A stretch of 64,000 nt of DNA, taken from NCBI RefSeq assembly GCF_002909445.1, contig NZ_PPXC01000004.1, positions 248,001-312,000 of the forward strand, in the 5' to 3' direction. The notes below the pieces were generated by a model. That model was not told where the DNA came from and made no database searches. It saw nothing but the letters and a program-made list of their open reading frames with translations. This document shows positions 17,046 to 24,709 of this stretch, in pieces. Within the stretch, counting starts at the first letter, position 1, and each line of letters begins with the position of its first letter. This DNA comes from Arthrobacter glacialis (GTDB lineage: Bacteria; Actinomycetota; Actinomycetes; Actinomycetales; Micrococcaceae). A program made the translations under genes and the position numbers.

Positions 17046-18476
17046 CTACGCGTCCAGGTTGCTCATGACGTGCTTGATTCGGGTGTAGTCCTCCACGCCG
17101 TACATGGACAGGTCCTTGCCGTAGCCGGACTGCTTGAACCCGCCGTGCGGCATTTCGGCGGTGAGCATGATGTGGGTGTTGATCCAGACGGCACCAAAGT
17201 CCAGGTCGCGGGAGACACGCATGGCCACACCGTGGTTGGAGGTCCACACGCTGGAAGCCAAGGCGAACTCGACGTCGTTGGCCATTTCCACGGCCTCTTC
17301 CTCAGTCTTGAACGTCTGGACCGTGATGACAGGACCAAAGGTTTCCTGCTGCACAATGTCGTCAGTCTGCTTCACACCGTCAACAACTGTTGCTTCGAAG
17401 AAGAAGCCCTTGTCACCTGCGCGCTTGCCGCCGGTGACCACTGTTGCGTAGTCCGGGATGTTCGCAACTACTTCGCTGACTGCGTTGAAATGGTTGATGT
17501 TGTTCAACGGCCCAAAATAGTTCAGGGAGTCGTCCGAGTGGCCTGTTTCCAAACCCTTGGTGGCTGTGGCCAAGGCGGCGACAAACTCGTCGTGGGCTGA
17601 TTCCTCAACGAGCACGCGGGTGATGGCCGTGCAGTCTTGGCCGGCGTTGAAAAAGGAGAACTCGGCAATGGACTGGGCTGTCTTGCCCAGGTTTGCATCG
17701 GCGAAGACGACGGCGGGCGCCTTGCCTCCCAGCTCCAGGTGAGCGCGTTTGAGTCCCTTGGCAGCACCCGTGGCAACGGCGATGCCTGCTCGAACGGAGC
17801 CGGTGATGGAGACCATGGCCGGGATCTTGTGGTCAACCATGGCCGCGCCGGTGGCACCGTTGCCCAGAACAAAATTCAGCACGCCTGCCGGAACAATGTC
17901 CTTGGCGATGTCGGCAAACACCATGGTGCTTTCCGGGGTGGTGTCGCTGGGCTTGAGAACAACCGTGTTGCCTGCGGCCAGGGCCGGGCCGATCTTCCAG
18001 ATCAGCATCAGGAACGGGTAGTTCCATGGGGTGACTTGGGCTATGACGCCTACGGGTTCGCGGCGCACATAGGAGGTCATGTTTTCCATGTACTCCCCTG
18101 CAGAGCGGCCTTCGAGCAGGCGTGCTGCGCCGGCAAAGAAACGCAGCTGGTCCGCTCCTGCCCCTACTTCTTCGGCGGCAATCATGGCCTTGACCTGGCC
18201 GGTGTTGCGGTGCTGTGCTTCCACAATCTCGTCACTGCGGGCCTCGATGGCATCTGCAAGTGCTAGCAGCACGGTTTGGCGCTGACCGGGAGTTGCATGC
18301 TTCCACGTTTTGAAGGCTGTGGCGGCTGCGCTCATGGCGGCGTCCACATCGGTTTGGGAAGAGATGGGTGCCTTGGCAACAACCTCACCGTTGGTGGGAT
18401 TGACGATGTCCAAGGATTCCTCGCCGGAAACCGGGACAAATGCGCCGTTGATGAAGTTCTGCAAGGTCTGGACCAC
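17046..18476 (-). CDS. Gamma-aminobutyraldehyde / succinate semialdehyde type aldehyde dehydrogenase
   Basis: A 476-residue NAD(P)-dependent aldehyde dehydrogenase. Motifs: VTPWNYPFLMLIWKIGPALAAGN, the general-base Glu in HLELGGKAP, and the catalytic Cys in FNAGQDCTAITRV. The GQDC form and overall similarity favour a gamma-aminobutyraldehyde dehydrogenase (putrescine route to GABA) over a classic GabD, which usually has GQxC in a different setting. Either activity would fit beside gabT. The start is a GTG at 18474-18476, with AGAGGT nine bases upstream; the ATG at 18521 lacks a site. It is first gene of the operon with gabT and divergent from the PucR regulator. Confidence 0.88.
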   Translation of the reverse strand: MVQTLQNFINGAFVPVSGEESLDIVNPTNGEVVAKAPISSQTDVDAAMSAAATAFKTWKHATPGQRQTVLLALADAIEARSDEIVEAQHRNTGQVKAMIAAEEVGAGADQLRFFAGAARLLEGRSAGEYMENMTSYVRREPVGVIAQVTPWNYPFLMLIWKIGPALAAGNTVVLKPSDTTPESTMVFADIAKDIVPAGVLNFVLGNGATGAAMVDHKIPAMVSITGSVRAGIAVATGAAKGLKRAHLELGGKAPAVVFADANLGKTAQSIAEFSFFNAGQDCTAITRVLVEESAHDEFVAALATATKGLETGHSDDSLNYFGPLNNINHFNAVSEVVANIPDYATVVTGGKRAGDKGFFFEATVVDGVKQTDDIVQQETFGPVITVQTFKTEEEAVEMANDVEFALASSVWTSNHGVAMRVSRDLDFGAVWINTHIMLTAEMPHGGFKQSGYGKDLSMYGVEDYTRIKHVMSNLDA

Positions 18477-18572
18477 AGTGTTCTTACCTCTTAGCTCGAT
18501 GTAGGGACGCGGGTGATACACCGCATATGCGAAATCCTAAGCCCGCGGCAGCCCCTGAGCGAATAGCCATGT

Positions 18573-18600
18573 GCACCACGTCACCCATTGGACGTAGTGC
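18573..18600. promoter_or_regulatory. Inverted repeat between gab operon and pucR gene, likely operator
   Basis: gcaccacgtc (18573-18582) and gacgtagtgc (18591-18600) are inverted repeats with 9 of 10 positions pairing and an 8-base spacer. The element overlaps the region of the -35 box of the pucR promoter and lies about 100 bases ahead of the aldehyde dehydrogenase start. PucR-type regulators commonly sit beside and control GABA genes, so it is a reasonable binding site. Confidence 0.5.
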
Positions 18601-18605
18601 GTTTG

Positions 18606-18617
18606 TATAGTTGTTAC
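18606..18617 (+). promoter_or_regulatory. Leaderless-type promoter of the pucR gene
   Basis: TATAGT (18606-18611) is followed by exactly six bases and then the ATG of the regulator gene. There is no Shine-Dalgarno sequence in those six bases. This is the standard layout of actinobacterial leaderless genes, in which transcription begins at the A of ATG. The -35 box is weak, as expected for an activated promoter. Confidence 0.6.
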
Positions 18618-20066
18618 ATGGCACTTTCCTTGGCTGACCTGCTCGGCGTACCCGGCTTATCCCTGAAGAATCTAGGCTCCGTGAGAACTCCCCTCACAGC
18701 GGCCATCGACTGGGTGGCCGTCACCGAGCTGGAAAATCCCCAATCGTTCCTCAGCGGCGGGGAACTGGTGCTGACCACGGGGGCCCGGCAGGGCACAGTC
18801 GATGCGCAACGTTCCTTCGTTCGGCAAATTAAGCGCGCAGGAGCCGTTGGTATTGGTTTTGGAGTTGGTTTTGAGCATGCAGCAGTGCCCGCAGCTCTTT
18901 TGGCCGAGGCTGACCGCTGGGCAGTGCCAGTTGTTGAAGTCCCCTACAGCACCCCCTTCATCGCCATTGGCAAGCTGGTTGCCGACGCCCGATCATCGGA
19001 CCACTACGCCAAGTTGGAGCGGTTGCTGCGCGAGCACCAGGTGTTGGCGCGCGCACTGCTAACAGGGGGCGGGTTGCCAGCGTTGTTGCAAAAGCTTTCC
19101 TCCATGGTGGCGGCGGATTTGGTCATCACCCAGTTCGGCGGCGAGGTTGCCACCACCGCGCCGGGGGCAATCCCGGACGACGGCGCATGGCATGCCGTTG
19201 CGCTTTCAACCGGGAAACGGGATTCCAGCACCTTGTGGCTGCGCAAACCCTTCCACGACGATGGAATCGTTGACTACGCCCGTGGCCTCATCAGCATTGA
19301 ACTCAACAACCTGGTGCAGCGCCGGCACACAGAACGCCAAATTGCTGGGCAGGTCATCGCAGACATATCCCGGGGCACCCTGGATGCCGCTGATTCATCT
19401 GCCCGGCTGGAGAACCTGGGCATCGCCACAACTGCCAAGAACTTTGTTTTGCTGGTGCGGGCCGAAGAAAGCCAGTTCACCACCCTTTCCACCATCTCAC
19501 TGCCGATCAAGCTGGAGACTGCTGTGGCCGCCGTCGTCCGTTCCGAGGGAAGCCAGGAGCTGGTGCTGGTGGTTCCCGCCCAAGCTGGCGATCCTACCGA
19601 GCTGGGCAGGGCCCTCAGCCACCAGATGCACAATGTAGGGATCACGGCACCCGTGGGAATCGGTGGCACCTACTCCCAAGCCAATGGTTTGCGCTGGAGC
19701 TATTTCGAGGCTCGTGAGGCTGCCACCCGGGGATTGGAAGTCAACGCCCCGGAGCGGCTGAGTTTGACGTCGCTGCTGCTGGCCAGTGAAGACGTACCCA
19801 TGGCGGACATGGCAGCCGAGGCATTGGGCCCTCTCACGGCCTTTGATGCCTCACATGGGGCCGAATTGGTGGACACCTTGGAGACGTACTTGCGGCTCAA
19901 TGGATCAGTGGCGGCCGTGGCTGACGCCCTGGCCTTGCACCGAAACACTGTCCGCTACCGGCTCACCCAAATTGCCGAACTCACCGGCTACGACCCGGCA
20001 CTGACGCCTGACCGCGTTCAATTGTGGCTGGCGCTGGCTGTGCGCAGGTTATCCCCGCCGGCTTGA
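18618..20066 (+). CDS. PucR-family transcriptional regulator of GABA/polyamine use
   Basis: A 482-residue regulator. The N-terminal PucR domain (about 1-120; ALSLADLLGVPGLSLKNLG, then SGGELVLTTGAR) is followed by a linker/GGDEF-like middle and a C-terminal HTH_30 domain (about 415-475; LETYLRLNGSVAAVADALALHRNTVRYRLTQI). It is predicted to bind DNA in the cytoplasm and respond to a nitrogen compound. It is divergent from the aldehyde dehydrogenase-gabT operon, and PucR-type GabR of Corynebacterium glutamicum activates gab genes, so the same role is inferred. The ATG at 18618 is chosen because a -10 box lies six bases upstream (leaderless); the ATG at 18588 would precede the promoter. Confidence 0.88.
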   Translation: MALSLADLLGVPGLSLKNLGSVRTPLTAAIDWVAVTELENPQSFLSGGELVLTTGARQGTVDAQRSFVRQIKRAGAVGIGFGVGFEHAAVPAALLAEADRWAVPVVEVPYSTPFIAIGKLVADARSSDHYAKLERLLREHQVLARALLTGGGLPALLQKLSSMVAADLVITQFGGEVATTAPGAIPDDGAWHAVALSTGKRDSSTLWLRKPFHDDGIVDYARGLISIELNNLVQRRHTERQIAGQVIADISRGTLDAADSSARLENLGIATTAKNFVLLVRAEESQFTTLSTISLPIKLETAVAAVVRSEGSQELVLVVPAQAGDPTELGRALSHQMHNVGITAPVGIGGTYSQANGLRWSYFEAREAATRGLEVNAPERLSLTSLLLASEDVPMADMAAEALGPLTAFDASHGAELVDTLETYLRLNGSVAAVADALALHRNTVRYRLTQIAELTGYDPALTPDRVQLWLALAVRRLSPPA

Positions 20067-20071
20067 TTCAT

Positions 20072-20117
20072 GGCCCCGTTCGTGGAACGGGGCCGCTGGA
20101 TCAAGCCAGCGGGAACA
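20072..20117. terminator. Tandem hairpins between convergent genes
   Basis: ggccccgttc/gaacggggcc (20072-20094, 3-base loop) is followed by gctgg/ccagc (20095-20110). They lie between the convergent pucR and chaplin-like genes. No T-run follows, so they are intrinsic terminators only by position and stem strength. Confidence 0.55.
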
Positions 20118-20128
20118 AACCCTGTTGC

Positions 20129-21211
20129 CTATGCGACGCTGCTGTGGCTGAACCTGCGGACCAGCAGAAGCAAGCCGAGACCTGCAAAGAGCGCCAGGAT
20201 GGACAGGTAGATCGGCCACAGCCCGGTCCCCGTGTAGGCCAGCTGGGCAGGTGCTGCTGCGCCCAAAGCCTGCACACCGGAGCTCATGCCGTGAACGTTG
20301 CTGACTGTCACTGTGGGGGTAACGTGAACCACCGGAACTTTCGGTGTCACGTGAGTTACCGGGGTAACCGGAGTTACCGGAGTTACCGGAGTTACCGGAG
20401 TAACGGGGGTAACCGGGACAACCGGAGTTACGGGAGTTACCGGCGTAACCGGGACAACCGGAGTTACGGGAGTTACCGTATTGGTGGCATGCGAGCCATT
20501 GGAAACAGCATTACCCAAAACACCCACGGCATTGCCGGAAACATTCACCGGAACCGTAATGGGAGCAGCAACCTGAACATTGCCCAGAACGTCACCAACA
20601 ACCCCGCCCAGCAAACCGCCACCATCGTGCGAACCACCCTGGCCCGAACCCTGGTTGGAGTTCTGGTTCACCGGCGGAACAACAGTGGTGTTCGTGGCAT
20701 GCGAACCATTGGAAACAGCATTACCCAAAACACCCACGGCATTGCCGGAAACATTCACCGGAACCGTAATGGGAGCAGCAACCTGAACATTGCCCAGAAC
20801 GTCACCAACAACCCCGCCCAGCAAACCGCCACCATCGTGCGAACCACCCTGGCCCGAACCCTGGTTGGAGTTCTGGTTCACCGGCGGAACAACAGTGGTG
20901 TTCGTGGCATGCGAACCATTGGAAACAGCATTACCCAAAACACCCACGGCATTGCCGGAAACATTCACCGGAACCGTAATGGGAGCAGCAACCTGAACAT
21001 TGCCCAGAACGTCACCAACAACCCCGCCCAGAAGGCCCCTGTCTGTATTGGGGATGGGCTGGGCAACTGTGCCCTGGGAAAGCCCACTCACTGCTGTTGA
21101 CACGGCATCGGCACTGGGCTGCTCGGCGGCACTTGCCGCACCTGCGCCGAGGGCAAGAAGCCCGCCGGCAAAGACCGCTGCACAGAGCGATCGACGAATA
21201 TTGACATGCAT
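20129..21211 (-). CDS. Chaplin-like repeat protein anchored by an LAYTG sortase signal
   Basis: A 360-residue exported protein. The signal peptide is 1-29 ([12 protein letters not shown]). Three 70-residue repeats begin near residues 59, 129 and 199; each holds [19 protein letters not shown] followed by [20 protein letters not shown]. This closely parallels the chaplin core (SGNxxQxPxxVPVNVCGNxVxVxG), but with Ser in place of Cys. A stalk of VTP units follows (about 245-285), then LAYTG at 324-328, a hydrophobic helix and RRFSHSSVA. Long chaplins of Streptomyces have two chaplin domains and an LAxTG signal and coat aerial structures. Here three Cys-free units on a VTP stalk suggest a hydrophobic wall coat or aggregation factor (inferred). 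The start is the ATG at 21211, with GGAG nine bases upstream. It lies 101 bases downstream of another repetitive exported protein gene. Confidence 0.82.
   Translation of the reverse strand: MHVNIRRSLCAAVFAGGLLALGAGAASAAEQPSADAVSTAVSGLSQGTVAQPIPNTDRGLLGGVVGDVLGNVQVAAPITVPVNVSGNAVGVLGNAVSNGSHATNTTVVPPVNQNSNQGSGQGGSHDGGGLLGGVVGDVLGNVQVAAPITVPVNVSGNAVGVLGNAVSNGSHATNTTVVPPVNQNSNQGSGQGGSHDGGGLLGGVVGDVLGNVQVAAPITVPVNVSGNAVGVLGNAVSNGSHATNTVTPVTPVVPVTPVTPVTPVVPVTPVTPVTPVTPVTPVTPVTHVTPKVPVVHVTPTVTVSNVHGMSSGVQALGAAAPAQLAYTGTGLWPIYLSILALFAGLGLLLLVRRFSHSSVA
20354..20480 (-). repeat. Nine-base VTP-coding tandem repeat
   Basis: About 14 near-copies of a 9-base unit (gttaccgga and variants on the plus strand) encode the VTP/VVP stalk of the chaplin-like protein. 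The units differ mainly at third positions. Copy number is likely to vary by slippage. Confidence 0.85.
20484..21031 (-). repeat. 210-bp tandem repeats coding chaplin-like units
   Basis: Copies begin at 20484, 20694 and 20904 (period 210). The third stops matching at 21031. Copies two and three appear identical over their shared 128 bases. Copy one differs from them by a g/a change near 20494. Such identity, including third codon positions, points to recent duplication or ongoing homogenisation. Confidence 0.95.
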
Positions 21212-21312
21212 GATGTCCAACTCCTGACTAAGATTTTTTGACCCTGTTTGCGAATGCAAATCAAGGAAATACCGTTGCCTTTCCTGAACGCAGGAAAGTG
21301 CTCAACGGTCAT

Positions 21313-22452
21313 CTAGTCAGGTGTGGATCCGGGGTCGCAGGACAAGGAGGCAGGCAGCGGCCAATTGCCGGTGCGCAATACTGATCCTGACAACGAAACA
21401 GAGGTGTTGTCAGCAAAATTTTCATGGGCTGCCGCAGAACCACCGGCTCCACCTGAGCCGCCAGAACCCGCACTGGAGGGGGCCCCTGAAGCCGGGCTGG
21501 AGCTTACAGCCGGCGCACACGGACCCACAGCAGAACCACTGGCGTCCGATCCGCAGACAGCATAGCCTGTGCCACCTGTTGGCACGGCCATTCCGGAACT
21601 CGAGGAAAGACCCTCACCGGCTGTAGAAGCGTTTGCTGCCATGGCGAGGTACTCAGCCAAGGTGCCAACGTAGGATGAACCGGGTGCAGCTTGAACGCCT
21701 GCCACCAGTTTTGTGGGGTCATCGCTTTGCGAGCCGTTCGGCCCCACGGACTCTCCGGCCCCGATCAGGCCCGGTACGTTCACGCCCGGCTCGACGCCTG
21801 TGACGGGCAGCTCAGGCACACCGGTTCCCGGGCCGCCTGGATTGCCCGGCAATCCGGGTGCTACAGGAGGCACGACCTGATCCACAATGTCAGAAACTCC
21901 GCCAGTGACGGTGTCGACAACTGGCTTCACAGCGCCCGTGACTGGATCAATAACCGGTGCCACAACCTCAAGAGCTGGGGCCGTGACCTGGTCGACGGTA
22001 TTGAGAACTGGTGTGGTGACCGCGTCAACAATGTTGACCACTGGCGGCACCAGAGAGTTGGTGACATTACGGACTGGAGCAACTACCTGCCCTACGACAG
22101 GCACAGAAACTACAGTGTTTTCCACCTGGTCAGTCAATGTCAGCACTGGGGCCACCACTGTGCCAACCGTGTTGGAGGTGATGTCCTTGACCACGGGAAC
22201 CTGGGAAACTGTTTTGTCCACCGTATTGACGATGGGGCTCAAAATCCCTGAAAGGAGACCTTTTCCCTGGCCAGAAGTTTGGCTGGAACTCGGTTTTGCG
22301 CCCTGATCTGAGTCAGTTGCGGCAAAAGCTCCTGATGAGCTCAAAACCATGAACAGGGCAGCAAATAATGCCACTCCGACGGCCAAGCGGAGGGCGCGCA
22401 CAAGCGAAGTGTGGAGCAGCAATGACTTTGCGTCATGACCCACAGCATTCAC
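21313..22452 (-). CDS. Exported Val/Pro/Thr-rich protein of unknown function
   Basis: A 379-residue protein with a signal segment at about 20-45 (AVGVALFAALFMVLSSSGAFA). Its middle (about 65-205) is built of degenerate units of about 12 to 20 residues such as VPVVGQVVAPVRNVTNS, VNTVDKTVSQVPVVKD and LNTVDQVTAPALEVV, giving an amphipathic Val-rich region. A Gly/Pro linker follows and then a Ser/Gly/Ala-rich C-terminus with two Cys (YAVCG, VGPCAP). It has no C-terminal sortase helix; an internal ELPVTGVEPG is not at the right place to be one. I do not recognise a family. It is upstream of the chaplin-like gene on the same strand, and both are hydrophobic and Val-rich, so a joint surface role is plausible. 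Start codon choice is uncertain. Confidence 0.7.
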   Translation of the reverse strand: MNAVGHDAKSLLLHTSLVRALRLAVGVALFAALFMVLSSSGAFAATDSDQGAKPSSSQTSGQGKGLLSGILSPIVNTVDKTVSQVPVVKDITSNTVGTVVAPVLTLTDQVENTVVSVPVVGQVVAPVRNVTNSLVPPVVNIVDAVTTPVLNTVDQVTAPALEVVAPVIDPVTGAVKPVVDTVTGGVSDIVDQVVPPVAPGLPGNPGGPGTGVPELPVTGVEPGVNVPGLIGAGESVGPNGSQSDDPTKLVAGVQAAPGSSYVGTLAEYLAMAANASTAGEGLSSSSGMAVPTGGTGYAVCGSDASGSAVGPCAPAVSSSPASGAPSSAGSGGSGGAGGSAAAHENFADNTSVSLSGSVLRTGNWPLPASLSCDPGSTPD

Positions 22453-22642
22453 CCCAAAACCGAATAACTAGAGACCTGCATCCAACCCAGCCCGCAAAAA
22501 AGCGTTTTCAGTCACATGCACTTGGAATGACTCTACGAGTCTCGAGTGAAAAAATCCAGCGTTGGAGCCTCAATTCCGCCTTTGCTACCGAAATTTCCCG
22601 AAATTTGCTGGGGCCCTCATACGCTTGACTCCCCTTTTTCAC

Positions 22643-22679
22643 TTAGACATCAGACGTCTGGCTTCTTACTATTTTGCTG
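22643..22679 (+). promoter_or_regulatory. Promoter with palindromic operator of the CynX-type transporter
   Basis: TTAGAC (22643-22648) and TACTAT (22667-22672) are 18 bases apart and form a plausible -35/-10 pair. A GTG start follows the -10 box after seven bases, with no ribosome site, suggesting a leaderless transcript. The perfect palindrome cagacgtctg (22651-22660) sits between the two boxes, the usual place for a GntR-family repressor. The adjacent regulator gene of that family is broken. Confidence 0.55.
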
Positions 22680-23981
22680 GTGAGCAAAACCCCCGAACAC
22701 CCGTTTTCCGCAGAAATCGATGCCCCAGGACCTGCCCCGCGCACCAAAACCCGCGTTGTGGCAGCCGCCGGAATCCTCGCCGTCGTACTGATTGGTTTGA
22801 ACCTTCGGGCAGGAATCTCCAGCGCCTCGGCCCTCTTCCACGATCTTCAGCAGGTGTTGGGATACGGGGCCTGGACAGCAGCACTGCTGCCCTCGATCCC
22901 CACCCTCTGCTTTGCGGTGGCCGGCGCTGGCACGTCCTGGCTGGTCCGTCGGGTAGGCGTGGAGAAGGCAATAGCCGTTGCCCTTTTCGCGCTGACGGCT
23001 GGGCTGGCGCTGCGGGCAGTTCCCAGCGTTGGCATGTTGTTGCTGGGCACCGTGGTCAGCATGTCCGGGCTCGCAGTGTGCAATGTGGCCATGCCGTCCT
23101 TCATCCGCGAACACTACTCGGACAAAACCGCCACCATGACGGGGGTTTACACCATCACCATGTCACTCGGTGCAACCATGTCCGCAGCCGTGAGCGTTCC
23201 ACTCGCCCTCCAGCTGGACTCCCCGTCGCTGGGTCTGGCCGCCTGGGCCGTCCTGTCAGTGGTCACCTTGGCCGCCTTTGTGCCGATCGCCTTGGCCGCA
23301 CACCGTCGACGTTCAGTTGAGCCAGCAGCACCCATTTCTCCCTGGTCGCTGCTGAAAACCCGAACCGGCCTGCTCATCACCGCGTTTTTCACCATCCAAG
23401 CGATCGCCGCATACTCCATCATCAGCTGGCTGCCCACCATTTTGATCGCGGCCGGGCTCGAACCTGCCGAAGCCGGTCTGTTGCTTGGACTGGCGCAGGT
23501 GGTTACCGTCGTTGGCAACGTTGCCCTACTGGCCTTGGCGGGCAGGCCGGGCGGCCTGCGCCGCGCGTTCATGGTGGCCAGCGTTTCATATTTGCTCGGC
23601 GCCGTGGCCCTGCTGGTGCTGCCTGTCAGTGCCGCCGTAGTGACTTCATTGCTGCTGGGCCTGGGGTTTGGCGTTTTCGCCCTGGTTCTGGTGGTTATCA
23701 GCCGCAGCGGAGGCACCACGGCGGAGGCCACTGCCATGTCCACCCTGGCCCAGTCAGTGGGCTACCTGCTGGGGACGCTTGGTCCGTTTGGGATGGGACT
23801 TGCGCACACCCTCAGTGGAGGTTGGAGCGTGCCACTCATGATGCTGGTGGGCGTGGCCGCCGTGCAGGTGGTTCTTGCGTGGCTACTCACGGCAAGGCGC
23901 GGGGACAAGGACGCGGCGGCAGATGAAGCACCCAGCACTGCCCCGGACCTGGTTCCAGCCTTGTCAGAAATACCGGCATGA
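22680..23981 (+). CDS. MFS transporter, CynX/NimT family
   Basis: A 433-residue, twelve-helix major-facilitator protein. The helix 1 sequence IGLNLRAGISSASALFHDL matches the CynX/NimT (cyanate, 2-nitroimidazole) branch, which generally begins with a conserved N-x-R pair. SWLPTILIAAGLEPAEAGLLLGL in the second half is also typical. The substrate cannot be deduced. The start is set at GTG 22680, seven bases after a -10 box; TTG 22674 is in frame but overlaps the promoter spacing. The stop codon overlaps an ATG (ATGA) belonging to the decayed GntR-type regulator gene, so the two formed an operon. Confidence 0.83.
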   Translation: MSKTPEHPFSAEIDAPGPAPRTKTRVVAAAGILAVVLIGLNLRAGISSASALFHDLQQVLGYGAWTAALLPSIPTLCFAVAGAGTSWLVRRVGVEKAIAVALFALTAGLALRAVPSVGMLLLGTVVSMSGLAVCNVAMPSFIREHYSDKTATMTGVYTITMSLGATMSAAVSVPLALQLDSPSLGLAAWAVLSVVTLAAFVPIALAAHRRRSVEPAAPISPWSLLKTRTGLLITAFFTIQAIAAYSIISWLPTILIAAGLEPAEAGLLLGLAQVVTVVGNVALLALAGRPGGLRRAFMVASVSYLLGAVALLVLPVSAAVVTSLLLGLGFGVFALVLVVISRSGGTTAEATAMSTLAQSVGYLLGTLGPFGMGLAHTLSGGWSVPLMMLVGVAAVQVVLAWLLTARRGDKDAAADEAPSTAPDLVPALSEIPA

Positions 23982-24634
23982 CCTGGCACCCTCGCGCCGC
24001 GAACCACTGGTCCAGGAGGTCATCGGCAAACTGCGCAACGCCATCAGCGCGGGGCTGTGACCCATCGACGGACGCATCCCGTCCGAACAGGTCCTGATGA
24101 AGGAACTCGGAGTCTCCCGCGGAACATTGCGGGAGGCCATCAAGTCCCTGGCCCATGTGGGCATGCTGGATGTCCGCCGCGGCGACGGCACATTTGTGCG
24201 GGCCACCAGCGAGATTGCCGGTGCAACGCAGAAGCTGATAGGCCGGCACGGGGCCAAACACGTCATTGAGGTCCGGCTGGGACTCGACGCCCAGGCGGCA
24301 CACCTGGCAGCAATCCATGCATCAACGGAGCAGCTGGACCATATGCGTGGAGTGTTGGCTGCGCGGCGTGATGCCTGGTACAGCCAAGCCCTCGATGAGT
24401 GGGTGGCCCTCGATGGGGAGTTTCACCTTGCCGTGGCCCACGCATCCGCAAACCCCTTGCTCGCGGAGTTGTATGAGTCGTTTGGTGATGCGCTCCGCAG
24501 CACCCTCATGCCGGAATCCAGTGGAATCGGCGCCAGTTGTCCGCATGCGGGCCATGAAGACCTGCCTCGCGGCCATCGAAGCCAGGAACCCGGACGCCGC
24601 GGCGGACACCGTCAGGCCAGATCTAAATTCTTGA
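23978..24634 (+). pseudogene. Broken GntR/FadR-family regulator gene
   Basis: The reading frame beginning EPLVQEVIGKLRNAISAGL (24001-24057) is cut by TGA at 24058-24060 and then continues as PIDGRIPSEQVLMKELGVSR, a textbook GntR winged helix. The family normally has Trp at the position of the stop, so TGG to TGA is likely. The FCD effector domain follows (VIEVRLGLDAQAAHLAA, ALDGEFHLAVAHASANPLL). Near 24565 an extra C shifts the frame: HEDL reads on correctly only after one base is dropped, giving LAAIEARNPDAAADTVR in the next frame up to the stop at 24634. A third shift may lie before 24001, since the ATGA overlap at 23978 is in another frame. No full protein can be made. Confidence 0.87.
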
Positions 24635-24654
24635 AGTTCCTTGCACCGGCACGA

Positions 24655-24684
24655 AAAATGCCGCCGCAATAGCGGCGGCATTTT
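24655..24684. terminator. Bidirectional terminator between gntR remnant and fprA copy 2
   Basis: aaaatgccgccgc (24655-24667) and gcggcggcatttt (24672-24684) form a perfect 13-bp stem with a 4-base loop. It ends in TTTT on either strand and lies between convergent genes. The same tgccgccg-type stem recurs behind cysN (32377-32446). Confidence 0.9.
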
Positions 24685-24709
24685 CGCGACACAACCGTCC
24701 GGGCTGGTG

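Noticed and set aside
15636-18476. Assigning gabD to the aldehyde dehydrogenase
   Set aside because: Active-site surroundings look more like gamma-aminobutyraldehyde dehydrogenases; specificity left open.
20580-20996. Two identical 68-codon plus-strand ORFs (20580-20786 and 20790-20996)
   Set aside because: They are the antisense strand of the 210-bp repeats in the chaplin-like gene; the minus-strand frame has a signal peptide, repeat logic and sortase signal.
20354-21031. Tandem repeats that could be mistaken for a CRISPR array
   Set aside because: Units are 9 bp or 210 bp with no unique spacers, and they translate into an ordered protein; no cas genes nearby.
21780-21815. Internal LPVTG in the Val/Pro/Thr-rich protein as a sortase signal
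   Set aside because: It is some 160 residues from the C-terminus with no hydrophobic helix or basic tail after it.
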